DNA from: Acidobacteriota bacterium
GTDB lineage: Bacteria > Acidobacteriota > Vicinamibacteria > Vicinamibacterales > UBA2999
Assembly: GCA_018000455.1 (NCBI GenBank)
Contig: JAGNJW010000013.1
Span: 62,001 to 126,000, forward strand
Length of the DNA: 64,000 nucleotides
Reading direction: 5' to 3'
Both the position numbers and the translations under genes were made by a program. The notes beneath the pieces were generated by a model, which worked only from the letters and a program-made list of their open reading frames with translations, had not been told where the DNA came from and searched no databases. Positions within the stretch are counted from its first letter, which is position 1. Each line of letters starts with the position of its first letter. Below, piece by piece: positions 25,408 to 34,631 of this stretch.

Positions 25408-26892
25408 CTAGTTGAACTGGTACTCGGCCGAGCCGACGATGAGACGGCCGAGGCCGGAGGCCTTGCTCGCGAGCTGGGCGTCGGTGACGGGCCACGTGAC
25501 GCCCTGGCGCAGGTAGTCGACCAGGGCCGACCGCGTGCTGTCGGCGAGCGGCGACGGCGTGAAGCGCTTCAAGTGGAGCTCGAGCAGGCTCTCGGGCGAG
25601 TTGCGCGCAGCGGCCGAGGCCTGCTGCAGGTTGAAGCGCTGGTTGGCCATGAGCGTGGCCGAGAAATTCATCCGCGAGAGCAGCGACGTCGTCGAGATCC
25701 ACTCAGGGCCGAGCGCCCAGCCGTTCACGTCTGGTGGTTCGAACAGTTGCTGGCCCATGTTGGCCAGCGGCGTCATCGCCGCGTCGACCGACAGCCCGCT
25801 CCAGCCGGTTTCCTTGATGGCCTTGACGACGTACTCGACCGGCCACGCGTAGCGCGCGAACTGGCTGGCCGGGGCCAGGAAGTCGCTCGACGTGAAGAGC
25901 CGCACCAGCATCGCCCGGATGCTCGTGTCGTTGGCGAGGTATGCCTCGCGCATGTCGCTGATGAGTGCGTCGCCAGGCGCGGTGAACTCGCTGACGAAGA
26001 AGGCGTAGAGGCGGCGGGCCAGGCGTTCGGCGGTTTGCGGACGCCGGGCCAGCGCGCGAATGAGGTCGATGCCGTCCTGCTCGCCCTCGGTGGCCGCGCG
26101 CGCCGGAATCGTGTTGGAGCCGTCGGGCATCACGGCGAAGGTGAACGTCTTGGCGGTCGGGTCGTGCTGGCCGGCGTTGTAGACGTACTCGTAGTAGCTG
26201 GTCGGCGCCGAGGATCGAACGCCGGCGAGCCGCAGGTTCCAGCCGGTGAACACCCGCGCGGCGGCGTAGACATCCGCTTCGGTGTAGTGGCCGACGCCGG
26301 TCGTGAAGAGCTCCATGAGCTCGCGGCCGAAGTTCTCCTGAGGACGGGCGCGTACGTTGAGCCGTCCGTCGAGCCAGACCAGCATGGCCGGGTCTTTCGC
26401 CACCTCGATGAGCAGCTGGTCGAAACGGCCGCTGCCCATGTCGCGCAAGAGTTGAATCTGTCCGCGGCGGCCGCCGGCGACCTCGCTCGCCTTGCCGTCC
26501 ATCATCTTGGTGCCGTGCTCGCCGCCGAACGTGCCTGCCACCTTGCTGTAGGCGGTCGCGAAATGGTTGTGCCAGAAGAGCGCGAGCTTCTCCTGCAGCG
26601 GCCGCTGGGTGTGCACCATGCGGAAGAGCCACCGCTGGCGCGCATCGTTGACGACGGTGTTGGGTTGGAACTGGCCGCGGGTCGTGACGCCAATGTAGGC
26701 GGGGTCGTTGACCTTGGTATCGACGTCATCGGGCGCGCGATCGTAGTTCAGCAGGTAGCCGATGACGCCGACGATCGGAGCGCGGGCGAACTGATCCAGG
26801 TCAGCCGCGCTTGCCCCGAATCCCATCCGACGCAGCACATGGTCCAACATGTCGACGCTCTCCAGGAACGCGAGGACCGGCCGCCCGGCCAA
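25408..26892 (-). CDS. DUF1800 domain-containing protein
   Basis: 494 residues covering the whole domain. It starts DHVLRRMGFGASAADLDQFA and has 'FALFWHNHFAT'-type sequence (here LALFWHNHFATAYSKVAG), 'NFGRELMELFTTGVGHYTEADVYAAARVFTGW', and the C-terminal 'WPVEYVVKAIKETGW' and 'PPDVNGWALGPEWIS'. These are the family's most conserved stretches. The function is unknown; it is an all-helical protein paired with the DUF1501 hydrolase encoded next in the operon. No clear signal peptide is seen from either in-frame ATG (26892 or 26850); the family motif starts right after 26850, so the shorter start is plausible. Confidence 0.9.
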   Translation of the reverse strand: MAGRPVLAFLESVDMLDHVLRRMGFGASAADLDQFARAPIVGVIGYLLNYDRAPDDVDTKVNDPAYIGVTTRGQFQPNTVVNDARQRWLFRMVHTQRPLQEKLALFWHNHFATAYSKVAGTFGGEHGTKMMDGKASEVAGGRRGQIQLLRDMGSGRFDQLLIEVAKDPAMLVWLDGRLNVRARPQENFGRELMELFTTGVGHYTEADVYAAARVFTGWNLRLAGVRSSAPTSYYEYVYNAGQHDPTAKTFTFAVMPDGSNTIPARAATEGEQDGIDLIRALARRPQTAERLARRLYAFFVSEFTAPGDALISDMREAYLANDTSIRAMLVRLFTSSDFLAPASQFARYAWPVEYVVKAIKETGWSGLSVDAAMTPLANMGQQLFEPPDVNGWALGPEWISTTSLLSRMNFSATLMANQRFNLQQASAAARNSPESLLELHLKRFTPSPLADSTRSALVDYLRQGVTWPVTDAQLASKASGLGRLIVGSAEYQFN

Positions 26893-27001
26893 TCACGACG
26901 TCACGGATTCCAATCGTGACCACCTGGGTCGGCAGCCCACGACGGTCATGACGGCTCCACGACGTCGCCCTGCAGCGTTAGACCGCGGTGGCGGCCGGGA
27001 G

Positions 27002-29746
27002 TTACCTGTCGCCCGGGGCCTTGGCCGCCGGCCGGGCCGCGCCCGGTGCGGTACCGAGACTGAGGATGTTGGCCATCAGGCGATAGGCACCGTCGGTGCC
27101 GGCGGGCAGCTGCCGCCACAGTCCGATGCCCAGATAGAGCCAGCGGCCGGTGCCGACCTTCGCCTCGACCAGGCCGCCCAGCTTCGCTCCCTTGTTGTAT
27201 GGGAACGGCTCGTCGAATTCGACCAGGTCGGTGTAGGCGGGATCGCCCGGGTCGAAGAAGTAGGTGCCGCGTTCCTGACGCCAGTTCTTCCAGTCGTTGG
27301 CGGTGATCCGATTGGGCGTCGTGAAGACGGGATGCTGGGGCACCAGCATCTTCACCGGCGAGTTCTCGTCGGTGACCCGGCGGCTGGTCACCTTGCCCGG
27401 GAACGGCCCGTACTGCGCCTGGTTGAACTCGAATTTGTTGTAGTGCACGACGACCGTGCCGCCGGCCTTCGCGTAGTCGAGCAGGCGCTGGTTGTTGGCA
27501 CGCAGATCGGCGCGCCGTTCGTAGGCGCGCACGCCGGTCATGATGACGTCGTAGCGGCTGAGATCACCCCAAGCCAGCTGGTCTTCGCTGACGAGCTCGA
27601 CGCGCGCGCCGAGCTGTTCGAGGGCCTGCGGCACTTCGTCGCCCACACCCATCACGTAGCCCACCGTGAGGTTGGGGCGCACGCGAACGTCGAGCACGCT
27701 CACCATCACCTCGGCAGCGAGCAGGACGTGGCGGCGCGTCGTGTGGGGGTACTCGACCACTTGATAGCCCTGCGCGTAGGTGGCGCCGCCTTCGCGCACC
27801 GAGGCCTTCACGGTGAAGCGCGAGCCACCCTGCTTGACCTGCGCGGCAAGCGCGGCCGGCGACGGCGGGCTGAGCGTGAAGCGCACCGTGGCGGCTTCGT
27901 CCTCGCGCGAGAACGTGACGTCTTGCGTGGCGGGCGTGACACGCCAGCCGTCGGGCGCCTGCAGCACGACGGCGGCCGAGGCCACTCCCTTTGAATGATT
28001 CACGACGCTCACACGCACGTCCCGAGCCGCGCGGGTGCCGCCGGTGGCCGGCACGATCACGATTTCGGGTGAGGCGGTGACGGCGAACTTCGGCACCACG
28101 TGCAGCTCGGCGCGCTTCTCCCCGCTGAAGAGATTGCCTTCCGAGCGCGACGCGACCGCCACCGGAATCGACACGGCTTCCCCACCAATGGTCAGCGCCA
28201 CGGTGGCGACAAACGGCGTGGGCCGAAACGGCAGGCCGGGCGGCACGTCGGGATCGAGATCGAAGCGCGCGGCGTCGGCGGCGTACTTGAAGTGCGCGGC
28301 GGTGAACCGCGCATCGGTCGGGACGGTGGCGGTCATGCGGCAGTTGCGCACGGCCTGTGGCGCCAGGGGCGCGGCCGCGCAGTCGCCTGTCGCGGCGGTG
28401 AATCCGGCCAGGGTGCCGGCCAGCGTGACCGGCGCTCGGCCGCGGTTGGCGCCGATGATCTGGACCTGGACGGGTTGACCGCCGACGACCAGGTTGTCGT
28501 TGGCCACGGCATCGAGCCGCACGTCGGCCGCCAGCACGAGCGCCTGATGGAACTGTGTTTCCTTGAGCGCGAGACGGATGTCGATCTCGTAGGCGCCGCT
28601 CGCCGGCAGGCTCCAGCTCTTGAGATCGGCCCGCAGCGCGCGCACGGCCCTGAGGCCGGCCGCCAGGGGCGCGACCGCCTCGGCCGAGCCCGTCGAGAAC
28701 ACCGCCGTCCGCGCGTCCGCGACGCGGGTCGCGATGGTCGAGAGGCCGTCGGTGAGGGCGACCGGCGGCGTCGGGCCGGCGTAGCCGGCGAGGCTGGTCA
28801 GCGACGTGTCGACGCCGTCGAACATCTCGGGGTCGGCGCGGTTCACCCCGCCCTGCAGCACCGTATCGCGCAGGCGGTAGCCGCGCGGCCCCGAACCGAA
28901 GCCCTCGGAAACGCCGGGCAGCGGCAGCAGCTGCGACATGCCCTGGCACTTGTGCATGCTGCGCGCCTCGCCTGCCAGCTCGCTGCAAGTGCGACCGAGG
29001 ATCGGGTCGTAGGTGTCACCGCCGGTGAAACTGAGAAGCGTGGACGCGCCCTCGCCTTGCAGCGCCTGGCCGCGGCCGCCGGGCCCGCCGAAGCCGGCCG
29101 TGTAGTAGAACTTCTTGGCCTGCCAGGGCCGCAACCCGGCGGTTATCTGCTCGGGAAAGGCGTTGGGATCGGCGGCGGCCCGGAACGCCTGCGAGGTGAG
29201 CAGCGACGACGCCTGATGGTGCTGGCCACCGCCCGCGCCGTCGAACACGAAGCCGACGATCACATCGGGCCGAATGGTGCGGATCATGCGCACGTAGTCG
29301 CCAAGGATGACCTGCCCGCCCCACTTCTCGAGCGTCTCCTCGACGCTGAACGAGTAGCCGAAGTCAACCGCCCGGGTGAAGTACTGCTCGGCGCCGTCGA
29401 ACTTGTGCACCGCCAGCAGTTCCTCGGTGCGCAGCACGGCGAGGGCCTCGAAGATCTCGGGGCCAATCTCGTTCTGCCCGCCTTCGCCGCGGGTAGCCGT
29501 CACGAGCGACGTGCGGAAGCCCTTGGTGAACCCGTAGTAGGCGAGCAGCGCGTTGTTCTCGTCGTCGGGGTGGGCGGTCGTCATCATGACGTTGCCCACC
29601 GTGTCGAGCTTGCGGAGGATGAGCTCGAGCGCCGGCACACCGGTCATCGCCGCGACCGGCTGCAAGCGTTGCTGTGCGCGCGTGGGCGTGAACGACGAGG
29701 TGGAGACGAGCGAGACCAGAGCGAGCACGAACAGCAATCGGCGCAT
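27002..29746 (-). CDS. Secreted PIG-L family deacetylase with large C-terminal extension
   Basis: 914 residues from ATG 29746. A signal peptide (MRRLLFVLALVSLVSTSSFTPTRAQ) is followed by a PIG-L domain: MMTTAHPDDENNALLAY with the zinc motif HPDDE at 59-63, then TRGEGGQNEIG, and the later His pair in 'GGGQHHQASSL'. PIG-L enzymes remove N-acetyl groups from N-acetylglucosamine-containing substrates. After about residue 330 come beta-rich domains (NEW3/Ig-like). About residues 680-890 resemble a glutamine-amidotransferase-like/ThuA-type fold: YDVIMTGVRAYERR, GGTVVVHYNKFEF, WKNWRQERGTYFFD. The protein is predicted to be extracytoplasmic and may act on an amino-sugar polymer. The upstream frame to 29863 lacks signal features. 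Confidence 0.85.
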   Translation of the reverse strand: MRRLLFVLALVSLVSTSSFTPTRAQQRLQPVAAMTGVPALELILRKLDTVGNVMMTTAHPDDENNALLAYYGFTKGFRTSLVTATRGEGGQNEIGPEIFEALAVLRTEELLAVHKFDGAEQYFTRAVDFGYSFSVEETLEKWGGQVILGDYVRMIRTIRPDVIVGFVFDGAGGGQHHQASSLLTSQAFRAAADPNAFPEQITAGLRPWQAKKFYYTAGFGGPGGRGQALQGEGASTLLSFTGGDTYDPILGRTCSELAGEARSMHKCQGMSQLLPLPGVSEGFGSGPRGYRLRDTVLQGGVNRADPEMFDGVDTSLTSLAGYAGPTPPVALTDGLSTIATRVADARTAVFSTGSAEAVAPLAAGLRAVRALRADLKSWSLPASGAYEIDIRLALKETQFHQALVLAADVRLDAVANDNLVVGGQPVQVQIIGANRGRAPVTLAGTLAGFTAATGDCAAAPLAPQAVRNCRMTATVPTDARFTAAHFKYAADAARFDLDPDVPPGLPFRPTPFVATVALTIGGEAVSIPVAVASRSEGNLFSGEKRAELHVVPKFAVTASPEIVIVPATGGTRAARDVRVSVVNHSKGVASAAVVLQAPDGWRVTPATQDVTFSREDEAATVRFTLSPPSPAALAAQVKQGGSRFTVKASVREGGATYAQGYQVVEYPHTTRRHVLLAAEVMVSVLDVRVRPNLTVGYVMGVGDEVPQALEQLGARVELVSEDQLAWGDLSRYDVIMTGVRAYERRADLRANNQRLLDYAKAGGTVVVHYNKFEFNQAQYGPFPGKVTSRRVTDENSPVKMLVPQHPVFTTPNRITANDWKNWRQERGTYFFDPGDPAYTDLVEFDEPFPYNKGAKLGGLVEAKVGTGRWLYLGIGLWRQLPAGTDGAYRLMANILSLGTAPGAARPAAKAPGDR

Positions 29747-29856
29747 GGGGAGCAGGGACCTCAGCCTGTAAGCGTACCCGAGACGCGACGCCGGCGGAAG
29801 GCCAAGGTGTTGCCGCCGTGACGATGCGCGTGCTACATCTGGGCGAACAGGCGCTG

Positions 29857-30483
29857 ATGCCATCGTACCGTGCGAATCTCGTGCCCCGGAGTCTGGCTAC
29901 GGTGGCCGCCGTGGCGCTGCTGGTCGTAGCGGGATGTGGAGACGATGCACCGGGCACGAGCCCCACGACTGGGGGCGTGGCCGTGCGTGGCCGGGTGCTT
30001 TCGTATCGCACTGCCGCTCCGGTTGCGGGGGCGTCGGTCGTCTTCGACAGTCTGGAGGCGCGACTGCGACTGGCCGCCACGACCAGTGCTGGCGGCGACT
30101 ACGTGCTGATGGTGCCTGCGGTGGCCACCTTCGAGGTGCAGGTCAACGGCGCCCTCGTTGGCTCGCTGCGCGTCCACGGACCGGGCGTGTCGGGAGACCT
30201 GTTCGTCGACGGCGGCACCTGCTCGGCGCGCTACGGCACGCTCTACGACAACCGGACGCTGCGACCGGTGCCGGGGGCCACGGCGACGGTGTCGGGCCTG
30301 CAGACCGAGAGCGATGCTCGTGGCTGGTACCGGCTGACGAGCGACGATTGCCCGGACGTCTTCCAGTACGGCGGGACGACGTTCATGACGATCGCGCACC
30401 CCAACTACGAGACGGCGTCGGTCGGCGTCGGCCGTGGCTTTCAGGCCGTGATGCGTCGCGATGTCGTGCTGACGCGCAAGTAG
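29857..30483 (+). CDS. Lipoprotein with two carboxypeptidase-regulatory-like repeats
   Basis: About 208 residues. SLATVAAVALLVVAGCGDDAP is a lipoprotein signal peptide with lipobox VAGC, placing it in a membrane after lipidation. Two beta-sandwich repeats follow: VRGRVLSYRTAAPVAGASVV ... GGDYVLMVP, and ARYGTLYDNRTLRPVPGATAT ... ARGWYRLTS. Both have the 'G.V.....PV.GA.V......G.Y.L' pattern of carboxypeptidase regulatory-like domains. No enzyme motif is seen. ATGs at 29824 and 29857 both precede the signal peptide; I chose 29857 because it gives a normal n-region. The gene is divergent from the PIG-L gene. Confidence 0.72.
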   Translation: MPSYRANLVPRSLATVAAVALLVVAGCGDDAPGTSPTTGGVAVRGRVLSYRTAAPVAGASVVFDSLEARLRLAATTSAGGDYVLMVPAVATFEVQVNGALVGSLRVHGPGVSGDLFVDGGTCSARYGTLYDNRTLRPVPGATATVSGLQTESDARGWYRLTSDDCPDVFQYGGTTFMTIAHPNYETASVGVGRGFQAVMRRDVVLTRK

Positions 30484-30514
30484 CCAGCCGACGGCGCTCG
30501 CGGGAGTGAAGGCC

Positions 30515-30904
30515 ATGTCTGAAACCGCTCAATGTCAGTGTCAACACTGCAAGACGGCGATGCCGGTCGCCTACACACGGCTTGGCGTACCCCAGCGGTG
30601 CCCCGCCTGTGGGCACCACACCGTTCCGAGGGTTCCTGAAGGCGGCAGTCTGCCCGCCAGCGGAAGCGCCCTCACCTACACGACGTTCACCGACCTGCTG
30701 GCCGACGAACCGGTTGACGATGCGGTCACGAGGTTCCTCTCGACGCACTTCGGATACGTCCTGAGATCACACGGGCCTGACAGGTTTGTCATGAACAAGA
30801 CCGGCGAAGCGGTCGACCAACTCTGGCTCCATCTCACGATTCAGAATTCTCCGGAGCTACGCGGCCAGCTCTACAACATCGTCATGTCGCTCAGGCACTC
30901 GTAG
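30515..30904 (+). CDS. Small zinc-ribbon protein of unknown function
   Basis: 129 residues. The N-terminus has CQCQHCK ... RCPACG, two CxxC knuckles separated by about 16 residues, indicating one zinc ribbon. The rest is a compact alpha/beta region (FTDLLADEPVDDAVTRFLSTHFGYVLRSHG) with no family I recognise. It is cytoplasmic, with no membrane segment. A GGGAG at 30502-30506 stands 8 nt before the ATG at 30515; a GTG at 30506 is also in frame. It follows the lipoprotein gene by 31 bp on the same strand and converges with the oxidoreductase at 30919. Confidence 0.7.
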   Translation: MSETAQCQCQHCKTAMPVAYTRLGVPQRCPACGHHTVPRVPEGGSLPASGSALTYTTFTDLLADEPVDDAVTRFLSTHFGYVLRSHGPDRFVMNKTGEAVDQLWLHLTIQNSPELRGQLYNIVMSLRHS

Positions 30905-30918
30905 ACACCGCTTCGGCG

Positions 30919-32337
30919 TCAGCGATCGGTCTTGTCCTCGAGACCGGCCGGCGCGAACTTCGCCAGCCTCACGGCCCAGCCCGGCGGCACCAGGTCGCGG
31001 ATTTCGGCGCGCTCTTTCGCTGCCACCGCCGCTCGCACCAGGTGGGCGCCGACGAACTTGATCGGCTCGGGCGGGAAGCGACCGATCGAACGGCCGATCA
31101 GTGGATGGTCCAGCCACTCGCCCCGGGTGCCGAGTGCCATCGCCGCGAGGATCCGTCCGCCGACGACGCTCGGGCCCACACCGTTGCCGCTCCAGCCGAT
31201 GCCGTAGACGATATGACGGCGTTTGCCGAGATAGCCGATCGCCGGCAGGCTGCTGGGCGTGCGATCGATCGGGCCGGACCATTGATGCGTCACCGGCACA
31301 TCCGACAGGGCAGGGTAGTAGCGTCGGAAGTCGGCTTCCACCTCGCGGGCCCGACGAACGCTGTGTGAGAACGCCGGACCGATGCGGCCGCCGAGCGCGA
31401 TCGTCCACCCGCCCTTGCCGAAGGCCACACGTCCGTCTCTGGTGATGCGGTAGTAGTCGACCATCGTCTGCGAATCGGTGATTGAGAGGTCGGGGCGCCA
31501 GCCCAGGCGCGCGAGCTGGTCGCCGGCCGGCGCCGTGACGACCATGTCGCTCGAGATGACGGCAATCGATCGTGCCAGCTCGGAGATGGCCGCCGCCCAG
31601 GCGTTGGTGGCGATGACGAGCGTGTCGGCCCTGACGGTGGCGTCGCCGGCGGTGAGCGTCACCGGTCGATGGCGCGTGAAGTGTGACACCCGCGTGTGCT
31701 CGTGGAGGCGGACCCCCATCTCGAGTGCCACACGGCGCAGGCCACGGACCAGGGCCGCGGGCTGCACCACGGCAGCGCTGGCTTCGTAGACGCCGGCGCG
31801 GTGTGCGGTCGAACCCGACAAGCGCGCCACCTCGGCATCGGCCAGGCGGCGAAACGGCTCGACGCCGGCGCGCGCGCAGGTGTCGAGCAGGCCCTCCCAA
31901 GCACCGATCTGCGCGGCGCTTGTCGCCGTCCACAGCCAGCCGCCGCGGCGGAAGTCGGCGTCGATGGCGTGCGCGTGGCAGAAGTCGCGAATCTCGGAGA
32001 TTGCGGCCTCGGACTGCCGCGCGATGCGCACAGCATCGTCGACTCCGACCAGTGTGGTGAGCGACGCCAGTTTGGGCCACCACGACAGGGCGAAGCCGCC
32101 GTTGCGTCCGGAGGCGCCGCCGCCGCAGATGTCCTGTTCGAGCACGACGACATCGCATCCCGGTTGCGTCTGCTTGATGCGGATCGCGGTCCAGAGCCCC
32201 ACGTAGCCACCGCCGAGGATCGCCACGTCGGCTGTCTGGCGTCCGCTGAGCGCGGGGGCATCAGGGGCGTCGCCAGCGGTCTCTTGCAACCAGAACGAAC
32301 GGGGCGCGGTATCGGTTGAGGGCACGGACGTGGGCAC
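30919..32337 (-). CDS. FAD-dependent oxidoreductase, DAO family (gamma-glutamylputrescine oxidase-like)
   Basis: 472 residues. VAILGGGYVGLWTAIRI (about 38-54) is the GxGxxG FAD loop. VVVLEQDICGGGASGRNGGF follows, the GxSGRNGG signature of PuuB-like members of the DAO family. The C-terminus carries 'WSGPIDRTPSSLPAIGYLG', 'VYGIGWSGNGVGPSVVGGRILA', the flavin-proximal end typical of amine and amino-acid oxidases. It probably oxidises a secondary or primary amine and passes electrons to oxygen or another acceptor; the substrate is unknown. It lies 10 bp downstream of the TonB receptor gene on the same strand, so uptake of an amine-containing substrate and its oxidation may be linked. Confidence 0.85.
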   Translation of the reverse strand: MPTSVPSTDTAPRSFWLQETAGDAPDAPALSGRQTADVAILGGGYVGLWTAIRIKQTQPGCDVVVLEQDICGGGASGRNGGFALSWWPKLASLTTLVGVDDAVRIARQSEAAISEIRDFCHAHAIDADFRRGGWLWTATSAAQIGAWEGLLDTCARAGVEPFRRLADAEVARLSGSTAHRAGVYEASAAVVQPAALVRGLRRVALEMGVRLHEHTRVSHFTRHRPVTLTAGDATVRADTLVIATNAWAAAISELARSIAVISSDMVVTAPAGDQLARLGWRPDLSITDSQTMVDYYRITRDGRVAFGKGGWTIALGGRIGPAFSHSVRRAREVEADFRRYYPALSDVPVTHQWSGPIDRTPSSLPAIGYLGKRRHIVYGIGWSGNGVGPSVVGGRILAAMALGTRGEWLDHPLIGRSIGRFPPEPIKFVGAHLVRAAVAAKERAEIRDLVPPGWAVRLAKFAPAGLEDKTDR

Positions 32338-32347
32338 ACGACGGGCG

Positions 32348-34540
32348 CTAGAACCGGACCACCGCCGTGAGCGACGCCGCGCGGCCGGGCGCGCCGACGG
32401 CGCGAACGTCCTGGCTGGCGAAGTACTCCGCGTCGAACGCGTTGCGCAGCAGCGCTCGCAGCTCGAAGTGACGGCCGACGGTGGCGCCGCCGCTCAGGTC
32501 GACGAGCGTGTAGCCTGGCACGACGCGCTCGGTCGGTCCGGGCCGATCGTCGGTGGCAAAGCGCGCCAGGCGCCCCTGCACGAAGGCCCGGGCGCCGACC
32601 GACCGCCGCACCTGCAACGATCCGGTCTCGGTCGTAATGCCGTCCAGATAGGTGTTGCCGTCGAGGGCGCGGCCGCGCGCCACCTGGCCGGCGGCCTCGA
32701 CCGACAGCCGCCACGGCAGGTCGATCTGTGTCTCGAGTTCCACGCCGCGCAAGCGGGCACTGCCCCGGTTGCGGAAGAAGAAGTCGTCGGGCGTGGTCTG
32801 GAACCGCTCGATGAGCTTCGAGATGCGGTACTGATACGCAAACAGCGCCGCGCGCACTCGTCTCGTCGTGTAGCGCACACCGGCGTCGAACTGCAGGCTC
32901 TGCTCGGGGTCGAGATCTGGATTGCCGGTGACGAAGCCGCGGCCTGAGGGCCCGCGGAAGTAGCGGTCCGACAGCACCGGGTCGCGGAAGCCGCGCGCGG
33001 CCTGCGCCGTGAGCGTGAAGCCGCCGTAGCTGCCGGCGGTCACGGCCACGTAGCCGGACGCGGCGCCGTTGCTCGTGTCGCGGTCCCCGAAGAAACCACC
33101 GCGATTGGTGGTGGAGATATGGTCCACGCGCGCGCCGCCGGCCAGCGTCACCGTGGGCAGCACCGCGGCTTCGAGACTGGAGTAGACGGCGCTGTCCACC
33201 CGCCGCGCGCTGTCGATCGCCACGTTCTCGGTGACGGTGCGCGCGCCGGCCAGCGTATAGCGCTCGAAGATGTCGAGCGCCTGAAGGCCGGTGCGACCGT
33301 TCACATCGACGCCGACGTCCCACCGCGCCTTGCCGAACGCGCGACGACCGTAGCCGCGAAACTGAAAGTCGTGGGCGCGGACCTCGGCGCGGTCGACACT
33401 GCGGGGAGACGTAGCCGTGGCAAAGCGGTCCTGGTCGGTCGTCTGGCCGTAGCGGCCGTAGAAGAGGTGCAGTCCCAGTTCCTCGAATGGCCCGACGTCG
33501 GGCTTGTCGTACTCCGCCGCGAAGCGGTGAGAGTTCTCTTCGGGATAAAAGAAGCGCACGGTGCGCGAGTTGTTGCGTGGACGCTCGATGTCGCGACCGC
33601 CGTCGCCCTGGTAGCCGACCGACAGGTAGCCATCGCCGAGGGTGTGCGTGACCTTGGCGAGGACGCCTATGTCGCGATAGCCGGAGTTGAAGACCGTCCC
33701 GGCCGGGCTCGTCCAGTCGTCGGCGCGGCGGCCGTGCGCGGCCACGAGCAGGCTACCGGCCTCGAGGCCCTTGGAGACATCGGCGCCCACGCGCCACTCG
33801 GGCACTCCGGTGCCGGCAGTGGTCGACAGGCGGCCGGCCCACGGAGAGCTTGGTGCGACCTTGCGCGTGGTCACCGCGATCACGCCGCCGAAGGCGTCCG
33901 ACCCGTAAGCCACCGAGCCGGGGCCGCGCGCCACCTCCACGCTCTCGAGTACTTCGGGATCGAGAAACGTCGCGCTCGCGCCCGCCCGCCGCTCCGAGTT
34001 CACGCGCGCGCCGTCGATGAGGATGAGCGTGCGCCCACCCGACAGCCCGCGCACGGCCGGCACGGCCGCCTGCCCCTCGCTCACCTGGTTCACGCCGGCC
34101 ACGTTCTCGAGGGCCTGGATCAGGTTCGACGGCAGCCGCGTCTGCAGTTCGGCATGCGAGAGGCTGGTCGTGGCGGCCGTGGGTGTGGCTTCGATGTCTG
34201 GAGCCGCCCCTGACACGACGAGGCGTTCGCTCACGAGGTTCTCCACCGTGAGCACGAGCAGCTCGGCCGGTTCGAGATCCGTGACCAGGATCGGCTTCAT
34301 GAACATGCCGCCTGGAGCGACGACGAGCACTTCGAACGGCACGGGCGGATCCGGCAACCAGGTGAAGCGGCCGTCGACGTCGGTGACAGTCGTGCCGGGC
34401 CGTCCCAGGATGCTGATCTCGGCGCCGGCGACCGGCGCGCCGGACGCGTTGACGACGCGGCCCGTCAGGGCGAACGCCTGACCGGTCAGGACGAGCGACA
34501 CGACGGCCGCGAGGCAGGCACGCACGAACACGGTGAACAC
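32348..34540 (-). CDS. TonB-dependent outer-membrane receptor with N-terminal carboxypeptidase-like domain
   Basis: 730 residues from GTG 34540. A signal peptide (RACLAAVVSLVLTGQAFA) is followed by a carboxypeptidase-regulatory domain of about 75 residues (LTGRVVNASGAPVAGAEISI). Then comes a plug with LPSNLIQALENVAGVNQVSEG and GGRTLILIDGARVNSERRAG, and a 22-strand-type barrel ending in aromatic VRF, as required for barrel insertion. It resembles the CirA/BtuB type more than SusC. It transports an unknown ligand across the outer membrane. It is the third gene after blaI-like and M56 genes and just before an FAD oxidase. A TAGGCT box sits 6 nt before the GTG. Confidence 0.9.
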   Translation of the reverse strand: MFTVFVRACLAAVVSLVLTGQAFALTGRVVNASGAPVAGAEISILGRPGTTVTDVDGRFTWLPDPPVPFEVLVVAPGGMFMKPILVTDLEPAELLVLTVENLVSERLVVSGAAPDIEATPTAATTSLSHAELQTRLPSNLIQALENVAGVNQVSEGQAAVPAVRGLSGGRTLILIDGARVNSERRAGASATFLDPEVLESVEVARGPGSVAYGSDAFGGVIAVTTRKVAPSSPWAGRLSTTAGTGVPEWRVGADVSKGLEAGSLLVAAHGRRADDWTSPAGTVFNSGYRDIGVLAKVTHTLGDGYLSVGYQGDGGRDIERPRNNSRTVRFFYPEENSHRFAAEYDKPDVGPFEELGLHLFYGRYGQTTDQDRFATATSPRSVDRAEVRAHDFQFRGYGRRAFGKARWDVGVDVNGRTGLQALDIFERYTLAGARTVTENVAIDSARRVDSAVYSSLEAAVLPTVTLAGGARVDHISTTNRGGFFGDRDTSNGAASGYVAVTAGSYGGFTLTAQAARGFRDPVLSDRYFRGPSGRGFVTGNPDLDPEQSLQFDAGVRYTTRRVRAALFAYQYRISKLIERFQTTPDDFFFRNRGSARLRGVELETQIDLPWRLSVEAAGQVARGRALDGNTYLDGITTETGSLQVRRSVGARAFVQGRLARFATDDRPGPTERVVPGYTLVDLSGGATVGRHFELRALLRNAFDAEYFASQDVRAVGAPGRAASLTAVVRF

Positions 34541-34546
34541 GTCTCC

Positions 34547-34552
34547 AGCCTA
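34547..34552 (-). promoter_or_regulatory. -10-like TAGGCT before the TonB receptor GTG
   Basis: TAGGCT, then GGAGAC, then GTG: the hexamer is 6 nt from the start codon. The spacer itself contains GGAGA, so either a leaderless internal promoter or an SD for read-through mRNA from the M56 gene is possible. Confidence 0.4.
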
Positions 34553-34631
34553 GACGGGGGGGCGAACTACTACCAGTGGCCGTAGTACGCGCCACTCGAC
34601 GGGCCGGCCTCGACCTGGCACGCGCGTGGCG

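Noticed and set aside
24067..26919. A 950-codon open frame on the plus strand
   Set aside because: It is antisense to the DUF1501/DUF1800 genes. High GC leaves few stops; the translation is Arg/Val/Gly-rich with no domain.
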